Below, one piece after another: positions 38,657-53,600 of a stretch of 64,000 nucleotides of DNA. The stretch is from Channallabes apus (taxonomy: Eukaryota; Chordata; Actinopteri; Siluriformes; Clariidae). The notes beneath the pieces were generated by a model. The model made no database searches. It saw only the letters and a list, made by a program, of their open reading frames with translations, and was not told the DNA's origin. Each line of letters starts with the position of its first letter. The first letter of the stretch is position 1. The stretch spans positions 23,105,651 through 23,169,650 of the forward strand of contig CM060118.1 of assembly GCA_030522415.1 (NCBI GenBank), read 5' to 3'. A program made the position numbers and the translations under genes.

Positions 38657-41600
38657 CATGTGACACACACATATATTATATTATATATATTATATATATT
38701 TATGTTTGTTTTTTGCAACGATTAATGGATTTCAATCCTTAATAGAAATGTCAATGAATGTCATAATTAGTAGAACATTTCCCAGTAATTAAAACAGATG
38801 CCATGAAAATTAATTTGTGAAAACCACCATCAACTAATATTCATTTATCATCATCCATTAGGCACAAATATTGCATACTGACATGTATTATTATGTAAAG
38901 ATAAAGGAAAATATTAATCAACCATCAATAGTCTTTGCTTGAATTGTTTTATACAAGCAGGGTTTCATTTAATGGCAAAGTTACTGTTCAGTCTGTTATA
39001 GACACTGTCATGATTAGCCCTCTCCTGTGTGAGGCTGATGTGAAGTGACCAGGCCATGCAGCCTGAACATGGGCCATCTCCCGCAAATGACGAGAGCACA
39101 GCCTGATATCTGACATGACAGTGATGATTTGATGATTGCTCACCCATTGTCTCAGCACCCCAACCTTCACTGGCCGTGACTGATGCCTTCTTATACATGT
39201 CACCTTGCGCTATGTGACCTGGTCAGTCAAGTACTTAGGTGGACATAAGAGCTGTCAGTTTCTGAGGGTGTTGTGGTGGGTGCAGATCAGTACTATACCA
39301 GCCCCTGCTCACTATTTTGCTCTAAGCTGTACCCATTGCACTCCCCAGCACTGACCTTTATCCTTCATGCTACCCTGTCACAACCTGACACACCACGTCT
39401 GACAGTAACAGAGGAAGAAAAGGACATAGATGCTTTGGCCACCGAAATTAAAAGGAATTATCTATTTCCATAATGCAGATTTTTTTTCGTCAGTGCTGAG
39501 GAAAGTCAGGCTAAGGCAGAGCAAGGCAAAGGAAAACTGGGGAAAGCAGGACTACCTGGAGGAAGCATGGGGCAAACATGCACTCAGACCAAATGAGAAA
39601 TTTGACAGGCGACAAACTAACCACTATTTTATGTATTTATTTTCTATTGTACTAGTTAGGAAATATATGCAAAAAGGTGAAAGAAACAACTGATAATGTA
39701 AGGGCATGTCCGCAGTTGCATTCACCTGACATTTACTTACCACAAATTCATAATACCACATTTCTCAGATCAAATAATGTCCACAGATGTTTTTTTATTC
39801 AGTAAACTTTGCAATTAAAGGTCAGAAGAATGCTCACCGATATAGGAATTTTCTTTTGCAATAAATAAAACCTTTACATTTTTATCTCGCTTTCTAAATC
39901 CTTAACATAAAAGCATGAGCTTCTGATCACTCTGCGCTCTGTAACACTTACAAAGGTTGGGGGTGTTTTTCTTCCTAACATATGCTACTTAGAAGCCATC
40001 ACTAGCACTGCAGCAATGCCTGAGGCAACAGAAAGGTCAGACAGACAGCTTTGTCAGCCACCACTGTCCCACCCCTTTCCCAGTCAAACAATGTGAGAAC
40101 TACATGGCTTTTATCACCAGTAACCGGGAAAGTATGCTTTTTCGCTCTCACCCTTAGAGTAAAGTGCTTCTGAAAGGTTAAAAATGGAACAAATATGTGG
40201 GAATGGTTACATGCTCCATGGCCTTGCACACTATATTGCATTTTGGCATTTTTTTATGAAAGATTTTTTTCTCTGGGCTAGTGAATCATAGGCTAGTGAT
40301 TTATTTTCAAGTTATTTTACTTATTACTATTATATATAATGCAGTCGTCACAGAATCACATTTTTAAAATGATTACTTACTGTTTACAAATGTATTTTAA
40401 ATGAAACTGTAGATCTGTGTGAAGAAAAGTAGCTCAATTATGTTAATTCTAAACCATCCTGGTGTATATTTCTTGCAGAGGAATTCCAAGTGGTTGTGAG
40501 AGGCAATGGCTTTTTGTATGCTAGAAACATCGATCAGGTTATGTGCAGCTTCAAAATCAATGACACAGTCACAGTGAGTAAGTAACAGTGAGTTTGAGTA
40601 CATTTTAGTTACAGTAAATTGTAAATGGAGTCAGTTTAGATTGATTAATTTTCAATGATAAAAGGAACTATTTGTTTTTTAAACATCAATGTTTAGACAT
40701 ACAAAGGATTTAATGGTTAACTGACTAATGACTTTTAATGACTAAATTATTAATAATTATAATAATTATTATTATTATAATAATTACTAATTAAATTAAT
40801 AATTAATGACTAAAGGATTTAATGGTTAACTTCCAGCTTATTTGCATACTGTTTTTCTTTTTGTTAATTCACAGATGAGAAGCCTGTAAACATTGAAGAC
40901 ACTCTTCTTCTTTGTCCAGCACCAGTTATAGATGAAGTTGGAAAGTAGGTGTCAAAGCCAATCACTACCTTCTTTGCCCTAATACATCACTACCCTTGAA
41001 AAATGTGGGTCAAAGTCATTGTACATTCCTTGCATCAGTCAAGCCTTACGCTTCCTAACACAGTCAGACACCATGCGTGTTGTGCAGAATGTTTAATTAG
41101 CATCTCTAAGAGATAAGAGCTAACAGTAATTGGCTTCCCTTATTTGAGAAAAAGGGAATGTGTGTAAGCCTAGAGCAAACCGAGATACCAAAACATAGAG
41201 CCTTATTTTCACATTATCTGCTCTCACACTAAATGAGATGCTTGGAGCTGCATGCTATGCTTCAAGCTTGCTGCATAATGCGGAGCACCGCTGGCTCTAG
41301 ACACCTTGAGGAATTTATGTCTTGTTAATGTCAAAGTGGATTTCCTATGATTGTTGGAACCGGTTCTTGTCTGCTAGAGTGAAAGAGCCGCAGTTGTAAT
41401 GCTATGAGAGGCCTTTTTCTAAACAACGTAACACACAGCCCATGTGTTTATAATTATATTACCAATATTATACTGTATTACATACTGGATTTTTTTTTTT
41501 TTTTCAAATAGATTCAGTCATCTTGAGTCTATATAAACAGATAATTGTTCATAATTGACCCTTGTTTATGCTGTATCCTTAGCTTTATGTGAATTTATGA

Positions 41601-44600
41601 AAATGGTGCTGATGTTACTTTTAGTATCTGGCCCAAATATGGTGCCAACCTGGTTCAGAACACTTTTGCTCTTTGTGACTACCTCCTTGGTCAGATGCCA
41701 GGTTAATCAGTCTCATGCCATCTTTGCTGTTGCTGAGTGTTCAGAGTCACTAGTAGATGCTAGCAGAAGCCTCCTTTGTGGATGTGATTGCCAAGGGTAT
41801 TTAATTTAATCCAGAACAAGCATACTGTAATGCTCTGGGAATTGCAAATCTTTTCACAAATCTTAACGTTTATAGTCAATACATTACAAACCAAATGGCT
41901 AACTTATATGATATATTATGATATATTATCCAGACCCCTTTAATGCATAGTACAATATTTAGTCATGGAAAATCATTCCATGTTCTGTTATTAGGAAGAA
42001 ATGTACACCTGCTTATTCATGCAGTTATCCAATTTGTGACAGTAGCAAAATGCATAAAATTACCCAGAAACAGGTCAGGAGCTTCAGTTTATTTTCACAA
42101 AAAAATATCACAATGGGAAAAATATGTTTTCTCATTGTCTGCACAATTGATTAAACCAGTGGCCTGGTCTTTTCCCCAATTTTCACAGTTTTAGTGATCC
42201 TGTCCAATGGTTGGCTATTACTGTAGGAGTGTAACCTCAAGATTCTGCTTTTTTTCCTACTCAGTATGGTCACTTGGGTTAGAGTAGCCTTCCTGTCTGC
42301 TTGAACCACTCTGGCCATTCTCCTCTGACCTCGCTCACTGAAACATTTCATTCCTCAGAACAGCTACTCACTAGATTTATTTATTTGCCCCTCCACAGTA
42401 ACCTAGATTATCTATTGTTACCATGGTTATGTTCAGCTCATGGCTCATGGAGGAAATGAGCATGGCCCAAACTGTTTTTCTCTGACAAAGTACAAGTCAC
42501 AGTGTAGAATTAACATTATACAGTGTTTATGTACAGTAGGTCTAGTTGATCTCATATAAATCAGCACTGTGGGTTTACTGTGTATAACATATTTATCCAT
42601 TCTTGGCTGAAATAAAACTAGAAAGGATCACAAGCTCATAGTGTTATTTTTTTTTCTTTAAACTAATAACTTAACTATTATTAACAGTAAACTTTTTGGT
42701 CATATATGAATTAAAAATAACAATTGTTTATTGTTTGTGTAAGTAAATGCACACAAGTAAATCTTTCTGTAGTTTTCTTTACATGCACTTTGAGAACTTT
42801 TCTACAACACTGTTATCATGAGATTACAGGAGCCCATGATAATGGCCATGCTAGAAATAAACATATATTAAATACTAGTTTGGTCAGGTACTGATCACTG
42901 TTATTTACACTGGATAAATTAATCAATATGTCAACTGTAATGCATGCCAGTGGTGTTACCAGATTTGTGGGTGGCCATACAAGATGTTTGTCATGTTTGA
43001 AAAGATGGGAGGGAGGTGGAGGAGATGATGATTTTAGAGCACAAAATACCTTCAGTCTTTTTCTACTTAGTTTACTGTATATAGATAGAGGATTGCCCCA
43101 GAAGAGAAAGTTGTGGATATTTCCACCAGGCTCGACCTTTAGTGTCCACGATGAAGCCAAACATAGAAGTGTGTCTCCATTTTTAAGAGAGCTGTCAAAA
43201 AAGAGGCCAAAGGAGCAAACTGACAGCATCATTTACATTAGAATTGGCAGTTACTGTCAAACTGCACATCCTCTCAAAAACAGTCCTCTTTCTTGTATTA
43301 AGTACATATCTCCCTTCAGATAGATCAAGCATTAAAAGTGTTACATTAAAAAAATATTTGTCCTATCATGAAGAGATCATGACATAGGGATGAATCATGA
43401 ATGTTTACTTGTACTTGGAAGCAGCCAAAAAAAAAAAAAAGCCTTGTCAATCAGAAACTACTAGTGATGGCAGTGTCTTCATTTATATTGTAGATGGCAA
43501 GTATCACTTTCCTCCAGTGTTTTATCTCATGGCATCATGTGTCTTCTCTGCCTGGTAGATGTTGCCTGATCGGGGAGAGATAATTAATTGGAAGAAAATT
43601 CGGGAGAACATGAGATAAAACTCATTTAGATTGGGCAATGTGGGTGTTGTTGTAGATACTCCATCAGAAGATATTCTGATTCCCTTTTTCCACTTTACAT
43701 TACAAGTGATGAGCTCGTACATTGGTGAGATGATGTCCTGGTTCTGTTTTGCCACGTCTACAGTTTAACCTCAGAACTGATTACATTTTGACTGGTGTTG
43801 CTAATTATTAATTAATTAAATACATTACATGAAATATTCAATTAAATTGAAATATATTAAATTGCCATTAAAATACTCTCTCTGATTATACAGTAATTTT
43901 CTTCTCACATAGATATACACAACTCTTATTTTTATTGTCACTATAATCAATATATAATTCAGTATATTACTATAATAATGTAAAACTTATTAAACTATTA
44001 ATTAAAGATTATGTTAAATCATTCTCTCTAACTATTAAACATTACTGAATACTCAGAAAGTGTATTTTACCAATTTGTTTATGTGACTTTTTCATGTAGT
44101 TCATTAAATTGATACATTTTAATAAATTAATTGAATTAATTCATTTGTAGCACAACCCTTATTTAAGAAAAAAATTAGAAGAGCACTGTCTCTCTTTTTA
44201 CTTTAAAACCTTTGAGAATTTTACTTTAAAACCTCTCGAATAGGGGCCTGGAGCCTATCCCAGGAGACTTAGGGCACGAGGCAGGGTACACGCTAGACAG
44301 GGTGCCAATCCATCGCAGGGCACACACACATACACACACTCTCACACTACAGGCAATTTAAGAACACCAATTAACCTAACCTACATATTTTTGGACTGTG
44401 GGAGGAAACCGGAGTACCCGGAGGAAACCCACCAAGCACGGGGAGAACATGCAAACTCAATGCACACAGAGACGGGAATCAAACCTGGCCAGGGAGGTGG
44501 AGGTGCAAGGAGACAGCGCTAACCACTACACCACCGTACCGCCCATAGGGTTCAACAAAGCACTTTAACACTACAGTATAGTTCTAGCTGTTATTAAGAG

Positions 44601-47600
44601 TAAATAAGCAATAATACATTCTTATTTGTTCTTCTGAATAGAAATATGATTTTTTAAATGTATATTACAGTAAATGCACTTAAATGCACCTCAAAGGCAA
44701 TAGGAATTATAATTTTTTTAATAATTAACATAATTAATATTGTTTAGTGATGCATAACATGTAACAAAAGTAGGCAATTTAATTTTAAGTTAACATGGGT
44801 CTCCGTTGTCATTTTCTAACTAAAGTTGAAGTTGACAAATATGCTCTGATCTTTCATAATAAGCAGATATATGGTGTTTAAACCTCAAGGTAACATTCTG
44901 GGAAATCTGATTTCCAAATGGCTCTGGCCAATGACACTTTCTAGATTCTCCCAGCATTCCAATTGGGGAAACTGATACATACCACAGAAAAGTGCTATGG
45001 AAATAATTAAGGTTTATTAGAATAAAAAAAAATTTTTTTGGTAGAACTGTAAACATTGAACCTTATCCAGCTTTATAGTTGTCTCTGCCAGGGCCGAGCT
45101 CTGATGGAAGAAAAATGAGACAAGCTCATACAAGCCAGTGTTGGAATATGCTTATTTGATTTGGCTGAGAGTTTGATTTGTATCTGTGTTTGTGCTCTGA
45201 TACAGGGTGATATATCTTCAGGTCAGCATGAACGAAGGCTTGTCTTACATCACTAGTTCAGTGCACATCACCACTACCAAATGTGTAAGTACATGAATGT
45301 GTGTAGTATTGGGCTGCAAACTTATTTATATAGACTATAATCAAATAATGGCACTAGAAGTAGTTGCATGAAGGCAACTTAAAGTTCTATGCTTATTTGT
45401 TTATGAGCTTCTGAAATCCCACTTTCACAGCAAGTCCACCCTGATGTACTTACTACACTAGTAATATGACAGCATCTGTGATGCTTTTTTCTTTTTGAGG
45501 TTCTCTCATTGGGCAAGATTCCTACAAGTGCTTCATATGAATTCATTTATACTAATATTAAAAAATAAATAAAAAGCATGACTAATTAGCCTTTCCTGGT
45601 TACTCAAACCACACAGATTTGTTTAAAGCAAACAATGCAATGAATGAGGCTTTTGATTTGACAGTTTTAGCATGAGTCTCCAAATCCATAGGTAATGTTC
45701 AGAATACTAAGGGGCAAAACTCCACATGAACTGCTGACTATGCACTCATCACCTGTGATAGTTTATACATTATTCAAACGATTTCAAATTCTGTGCAGCA
45801 ATAGTGTGGTACATGATAAACACCAGATTCCATCTTGAACCCTGAATATTTACACTTTACATTTTACCAAAACAGCACTAAAAATAGTTGCAACATGTAT
45901 AAACATGTCATGAGTAAAAAAATCTCAAATGAATACTAGAGGCATGAACCTACATTGCAAAAAATAAAAAAGTTAAAATATCATGGATATTATTAAATCT
46001 ATTAAACAAAATCAGTGATTTCCTTTTAATTAAAAGTTTAACATCGATTTTTTTCCTACAGGCAGTTCTTTTTCAACTGGAAGCATTTATTTCCAGTATG
46101 AAGTAGAATTATCTGCAATTAAATTAGAAAAACGTAACAATTAATAACATAATTATTTTCAGAATTTTATTGCCTCTAGCTTCCTCAATAAGAGTCTCTA
46201 TTGACATTTCTGTAAATGTACTTCACTACAGTGTTTATTGGTATTAGTGCTACACACGATAATGTTGTTTCTGTTTCTATGAATTCCTTTTAGTATCCAC
46301 TTTCCCCCTTCTTTTGGTTTCTTATGCATTGTCTTGTTTTCCTTTCCTTCTCTTTTCTCTATACTTTGTGAGATCTCCTCTGCTTTCTTTCATCAGAGGA
46401 ATCTATGTTTTATCAAGTAAGTTCACATTCTGTGATAGTTCCTCTTAGGTCTGCTGATAAGTTCTCTTTTCTACCATGTGCTGTATCTTGGTGATAGCTG
46501 ACATGTCCGATGTGGAAAGGATATAACTGATTGATGTAATTGTCTGAGTGCAGTTTGATGGCACCATTCTCCTCATTTCGTTATTGGTAATCTTCCTGCT
46601 TTTGGGTCTGCTGCTGATGTGGTGGTTCTGGCCTCTGTGCTGTACTGTGGTGAGTATTGGTGTATGTGGTGGTTGTTCTTCCTGCTTTATTTAATATTAT
46701 TACCAGTTTTACATTTGTCAAGATTTCATTTTGCATTGTAAACAGGTCATTAAAGAGCCACCACCTCCACCACCGCCGGAACCTGTAAGTTCAGCATTCA
46801 CTTCTGTATTCATTTTGTGATTATTTTTAAAAGGGTTCACTTGCTTTGAAAATGCTTAGTATTAACATTGGTATTTTTCAAATACCAGCACAAATGATGG
46901 ATCGAATATCAGAAAAAAATAGATTGGATATCGGATAATGTAACAAATTCCAAAGAATTGGAATTGGAAAATACGTTTATTTTTGGAATTAAAAAACTTT
47001 AAAATATAAAAGGGACTATACTGTTTTTTTTTTATATATAATTTTATTGTATTTATTATACTCTTAAGTGATTTTTGTGTAGTGACTGTAGAGAGAAATA
47101 GAAAAAAAATCTTTATGAAGAAAAAGTAGTATCTCTAATATTTATCTATTATTTGGATCCATCGGTGTCAAGGAAATGTAGGTTCATGAAAAGGATTTCA
47201 TATGCATCAATATCACCATTAGAGATTGAATCTACAAATTCATTTAAATTTTACTGTATACAGATTTTACAATTTACACACAGTATAAACTTTAAACTAG
47301 GACATGATCAGTTTCTTTTGAATGGTGGCATCTGCCTTAGTTTTCTCTGTAAAGCAATGTGGAATTGTATCAATTTTGGCATCATATATTTTTATCCCAG
47401 CTCCCCTACACCATCACACATGTGAATTAAATGCTTTATTTTGTTGTGTCTACAGTATAAAATGACACTGGTCTAATTAAAGTTTTTATCATAACTACAC
47501 AATGTCTTCATAAAACGTCACTGGCTGACTGACTTGATTAGTGTCAATGACCATGACATATGCACTGGTACCGCAGCAGAACAAGTGAGCGCCTATAAGG

Positions 47601-50600
47601 AGACAGAAGTGACCTCCAGCATGATCCATAGTCACCGTGCAGCAGAAAGTGTAGAATGGTCCTCTTGTGCATGTTTTGTTCCCAGAGGTCAACGCCGAGC
47701 AGTCGCCAATGCTGATGTGAAATAAGAGAGCTTTGTGGGAGTAGCCTTAGACTGTGCATCTGTGCCACTTAATACTGAATCCATAAATAAGGACCTCTGT
47801 CTGCTGAGATTTAATGGATGCAAGTTTGCCTTTGATTAGGAATAACAATAAGGATGCTATTTGTGTCTCTCGCACTGTTCAGCTGTGTTTTTGTGCTACA
47901 TTTATTTGGGTGGAAGAAGACAGAGTGAACCTTGAACAGAAAAGGTTTTAGACTTTAAGGTTTTAGTGACTCAAGTTGAATTTTTTAATGCATAAGAAAT
48001 TTTTCTATGTGTTCAGGAGTCTGATGACGAGGATGGGATGCCAAAGAAGAAGTGGCCTACAGTTAATGCCTCTTATTATGGCGGCCGAGGAGTTGGAGGC
48101 ATTAAAAGGATGGAGGTAATATATTTTTACCTTTTTTAAATATAGATTAATTTGATGTTCATTAGGATATATGGTTTTCATAAAGCAACCTGAATTTGCA
48201 AACTATACTATTTGGACATATAGAGATATAAAGATCTGTTCTCATGCACTTTCTGCTTAATAATTTTGGGTACATTTGTGTACTTGTGCTTTAAAACACT
48301 TAATAGAATATGTAGATCATAATTCCAAATTAAGGAATTTTAGTCCAAGTACTTTTCCCATTTTGTCTATTTTTTTTGTCTGATTGTTTTGCTGCTCTTT
48401 GTTAGGTGCGCTGGGGTGAGAGAGGCTCTACAGAGGAAGGTGCTAAACTGGAGAAACCCAAGAATGCAGTGGTGAAGATGCCTGAGCAGGAGTTTGAGCC
48501 TTATGAGCCCAAACCTAGGAGGTCAACAGCACACCGGAATTCGCAACAGAGGAGGTGGTACACTCCCATTAAGGTACTGAGTTTCTCCACTGACATTTGT
48601 TGTAGATACAGGCACAAATGCAAATAATAGATTTAGATTAAAGTGTTTATTCGAATCTCATTCTTTTCTGCAAAAGCTCAATCACAAGGGCTTGTGCAAT
48701 ACAAACCACATAACCTAAGTGCAATAATAAGAAATGGACCCAAATGTGTTGTTATTTTACAAAAAAAAGAGTCTTATCACACATAGTAAAACTTTGTCTA
48801 CCCAGTTTATTTAGCCTTAACGAAGTTTCTGCTTTTTGTAACAGTCTGTAAGTTTCCCACCATGGGAGTGTCTTTGGGATTTGTTTTTATTTATTTATTT
48901 ATTATTAATTCGAGACTGAAAAAAGTCTATTTCAGTGTTTATAACGTGTATATATATATATATACACACATCTAAATATCATTTGTTCAAATGAAATTAG
49001 TGCATATTTTTGGATGTCTTCAGCAATGTTTTGCAGTGTAGAGAGAAATAAAAATCAGGAAAGACCACGGAGTTAGAAGGTGTGTCCAAACATTTGAATG
49101 GTAGTGTGCACAGTATGTGTTGAGTGAGTAATGCAAGCTTTTATGGTGTATTCTGATGTGGTTTACTCCTTTATATCATATTGATTTGCACACCACTTTT
49201 ACAAATTAGTTTTTATTAAAGTCAGTGGTTCATAAAATATTATTGAATTCCTGATCTCACTAAAATATTAAAAGGAAACATAGGGCTTATGGTGATCTCT
49301 GACTGTTGTTTTTTCTCCTGTCTCTGCCCTGTTCAGGGGAAAATGGACGCTCTGTGGGCTCTGTTCCGCCGTGGATATGACCAAGTGTCTCTCATGAGGC
49401 CCCAGCCGGGAGATCAGGTAGGAATAATATACAGTATAAATCCATCCAAAATATTACTTCATGTATTTACTGTACCAAGTTGTGTCAGAGTGAGAATATA
49501 TGACCAAATACCAGTCTCAATCTACGGAATGCAGTTTTATCTGGCTTCAATGCCAAGCTCTGGCATGTTTCTTTGCCTTATAAGGTGCTTCGGGGGTTCA
49601 CACAGAGACTGTGTTTTTCTTGCTTTTGTGTTCTCTAGCATCTAATTATTGAAACACAATGTTTAAAAATAAGCACACAACATTATCAGAGAAAGTTTAA
49701 ATCATCTCTGCTGTGTGTAGAAGAATTTTTTAATCTAAATTTTGCAACTCAGTGTATTACTTTTGGCCATAAAGAAATTTGTCATTATAAAGGTAGAATG
49801 AGGTATTTGTGGTATTTGTGGGTCATGCAGAGTTTTGTTCTCTGTAGCAGTTTTGGAGATAAGAGCAACTCCATCACTAACTCCATCACTAACTCCATCA
49901 TTAATTCCACCCAACACACATTAGCACCCTAAATGCTAGTAGCTATTTCTTTTGACATGGAGCAGGTCTGGATCAGTACAGTCTCTTCTTCAAGTCCATT
50001 ACCAGCCTGTTTTCGTGATGAGACATTTTTCAATGTGTGAGATCTTCTGCGACACGTTGCGTTATTCTGCCACAGCAGACCGTATCATGGCAACACATCT
50101 GCAGGGCTATGAAAGGCATCTTTCATGTGGGCCGGAGCGATGAAGAGCATACAGTCTGACTCTATTGAGTTGGCCAAGCTATTGGTCCACTCTCACTGTG
50201 GATGGACTCATGTGCATTTTGTCTTATTGAGCTGTGCTGCAGAATAGGCTGCTTGTGTGAGGCAGGGCCAATGCCCAGCTGCTCTATATACTGCCCAGAA
50301 GCTTTGAAAAGCATTGGGAAAGGCAGCAGATTCACTAAAGAAGAGGGTTTGGCTGATAACAGCTGTAGCATTCAGGCTGGTTTGAGCATGTCCACAGTAA
50401 GCCGTGTGTTTCATGCCCACCTGCAGCACAATTTCTCATGAGCTGCCCTGGCACAAACCACACATACCATGGTGAATACACTCCCAAGCTTCCTGCAGTC
50501 CCTCTATTCATGTACTCTCACACTCTTAGTGTTTTATTTCATTTCCATTTCACACCAGCTATTCCTCTTCTGCCTCTACAAATAATAACCAAAATTGGGT

Positions 50601-53600
50601 GTTAAGGTATGAAACAGTCAAAATGATATTAGTGAATGTAATATACAGTAAATAAGGACTAACCGTGTTTACCTTTTGGAAATGATCTGTTTATATTTAT
50701 ATTCTTCATGGCCCTGTGAAATGGCAGTATGTTTCAGTTTTGCTCTTGTGTTAACTGTTTACATGGGAGTTGTTTCTTCTACTCCTAACTTCTTTCCCCA
50801 GATCAAATGGCTTGAGAGTTTGAGAAACTTTCCTAATGAAGAATAATTATGCAAATATTTATAGATTTTAGATCATAAGAAAAGAATTGGAGTAGATTGA
50901 ATATAAAATTGTTTCGTACTATTTTAAACTGAATTCTGATCATTAAAAAACTTTTTTTTAATTTTGATTCTGATCATTAAAAAACAAACAAGCCAACAAA
51001 AACAACCTTCTGCAAGACTTTTGTGGTCAGTTTTTCTGTAAGGATTTTTCCTAGTCTAAAGTTGAGTGATGAAATGGTTATTCTGAGCTACAACCATATA
51101 GTTATTATTGATTGATTTTTGTTAAAAAATATAATAATAATAATAATAACTATTATTATTATTATTATTATCATCATTATTATTATTTCAGCCTTAAGTG
51201 TGTGGTTGAAAAACCTTCTGAATTGACATGGTGGAGGTAGTGAGGATAAAAACAAACAAGTGAAACAAACAATTAAATAAATAAATCCCTTCATGTACTA
51301 CATTGAACACATTTATTTACTTAAGAATTTTTTTCATAAGATGAAAAGAGAAAATGCACGTGGTTAATATTGATCCCCAACATTAACATAGAACATTTAG
51401 CTAATGTGTAACACAGAGGCCATTTAGGTTAAACTCATTATGTAAAAGCCTCAGTGCACACATTGTGATGCAAAAGTGACAGGTTTGTTTTATTACTCTG
51501 TGAAGAAAAGAAGTCTTGTCACTGAAAGTTTTTTGTTGTTGTTGCTGTGGAATTCTTTGTCTGCCTGGTTTACAAGCCCACTCAGCTTGAAAGTGAGTAA
51601 CCTTTCATGGTCTGGGTCTGCCCATGTACTGCTAAGACAAAGCAAATTCATAGAAGAGAGGGCAAAGAGTTTTAGATTATTCTTTGGTAATGACCTACCG
51701 ATATGCAAAGCAAAATAGCTGACCAGCAGGAATTCCCAGTTAGCATCATTTAGAAGTAAGAATGAAAATTATCTGAACTTTACTTTTTGAATTGATTTTC
51801 CTCTCAAGTTGCTTAGCCTTTTTGCCTACTTAGATCTTGGTCAGGGCCAGAGCATACTTAAACAGATACTTGGTGGTCTGATTTAACAGCTTATTAAACT
51901 GAGAGCCCTCTAATGTGACATGGGGCAGGCAAGCAGGGTCGGGTTTGAATTTTATTGTGCTTGACCATTGTTGGGCAGCATTGTGGGTGATGGGGAGTAA
52001 TTCATGGATGCCTAGCTGGGAGGCTGAAGCCATCACTCTAGCAGTCATGTGTGGTGAATGGGACAATTTGGCGAGCAGCAGAGCAACAGCCACGCACCGG
52101 AGTGAGCATATGGGCCGAATGAGAATGGAGCCTCCTGAATGCTGTGCAGATGTGCTGATGGAAGAAGGAAGAGAGAGAGAGAGAGAGAGAGAGCGCAAGG
52201 GGGTAGGGGAAACAGAGAAAAATCGGTCCATATGGTGGTTTAACTACTGTGGATGTCCCCCAGCAGGCATCAAGCACCGGCAGCAGTTCCACAGCAGTTT
52301 CTAAAAAGACGTATCAGAAGAACACATTTACCACCAGCCACCTTGTGCATTGCTGTACACAGACCTGGACCATATCGTGACAGAACTGATTTGTCATCAA
52401 CGACTTCGGCATGGGTAGATCAGTTTGGAGAAAAATGCCAGAGCTATTTCTGAGCAATTTACTATAATGAAGAGAAACTAAAATGCATGTGAATTCCGTA
52501 TCTCTTACTGTGCATGACGAACGCATAATACTTTTTTTTTATTACTGTATATCTAATTCCTAAGGAGGGAGAAACACACAAAGATAAAAAGATTTATGTG
52601 ACCGGACCAGATCTCACATGATGCTAAACAGCAACAATTCGATGACCATCAGCGCATATTTTTGCCCTCTGTGCTGGGATAAAAAGCTCTCTTTCTTGTC
52701 ATTAGATGGAAGGAGGGACTGTCTGTGTGTACTGGGTTAATGTGAGCTACCCAGCATTTCATGAATGTGAACTCTTTGCTTCAGGCCATAAACAAAGAAA
52801 GTGATGGTCTTGGTCATTTGCCCTAGCCTTGATCCAATGCTATGGAGACCTGGAACAAAAGATGGAATCTCTCCTGTCACGGTCTGACTCGTGGCCTTTA
52901 ATCTCTCCATCTGTTTGTCTGATGAGCAATCAAACAGCATGGCAGAAAGTGGCACCTCCCTGACGGCTGCTCTCATCGCCACTCAAGTGAAAGTAATTCA
53001 AATGGATTTTAAGAAGATTCTGACCCTGTTTTCGGACTGAACACTGGACAAGTATTCATCAGCTAGCATTGTGCTTTTTGTTCCATTTAGCCAATAGAGC
53101 ATCAGCACCAGCCTTATCGTGTTAAGTGTGGCTAATTGATTAGAATCGATTCCACAGCCTTTATCAGCTGATGAGAGAAATCTTTAACAGACATCATTTA
53201 TTGACTTTATTAGAGAATATTTGAGTACATACTTAAAAAAATATTCTACTGTATATGGAATTTTAGACAATCTAGCAAAGCATATTAAAGTTTAATTTTA
53301 TTTTCTAATACTGCACCTCTTTATATAACACATTTAAAAAACTGATTATAGATGGATCTCAAAAGACTTGCATGTCTAGTGCAATGAAAAAGTAATAAGT
53401 TTTTGCCACTTTTAGTAGTCTGTCCAACAGTACTGAATATTTTATTTTTCGCAGTAAACGATGCATAAAGTACATGCTGAATACCTTTTTCTTTCCTTTG
53501 ACCTTAACTTAAAAGCCATGAAAACTTCCTGATAATGGCTTCTGAAAGTTTCGCCCTCCAGACAATGATGAATTACGTTTCTTGTGAGAATGCAGGATTT

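Noticed and set aside
42816..43323. Overlapping frames of 131 and 138 codons on opposite strands in antxr intron 11
   Set aside because: No domain, no splice context and no family resemblance; both are open by chance.
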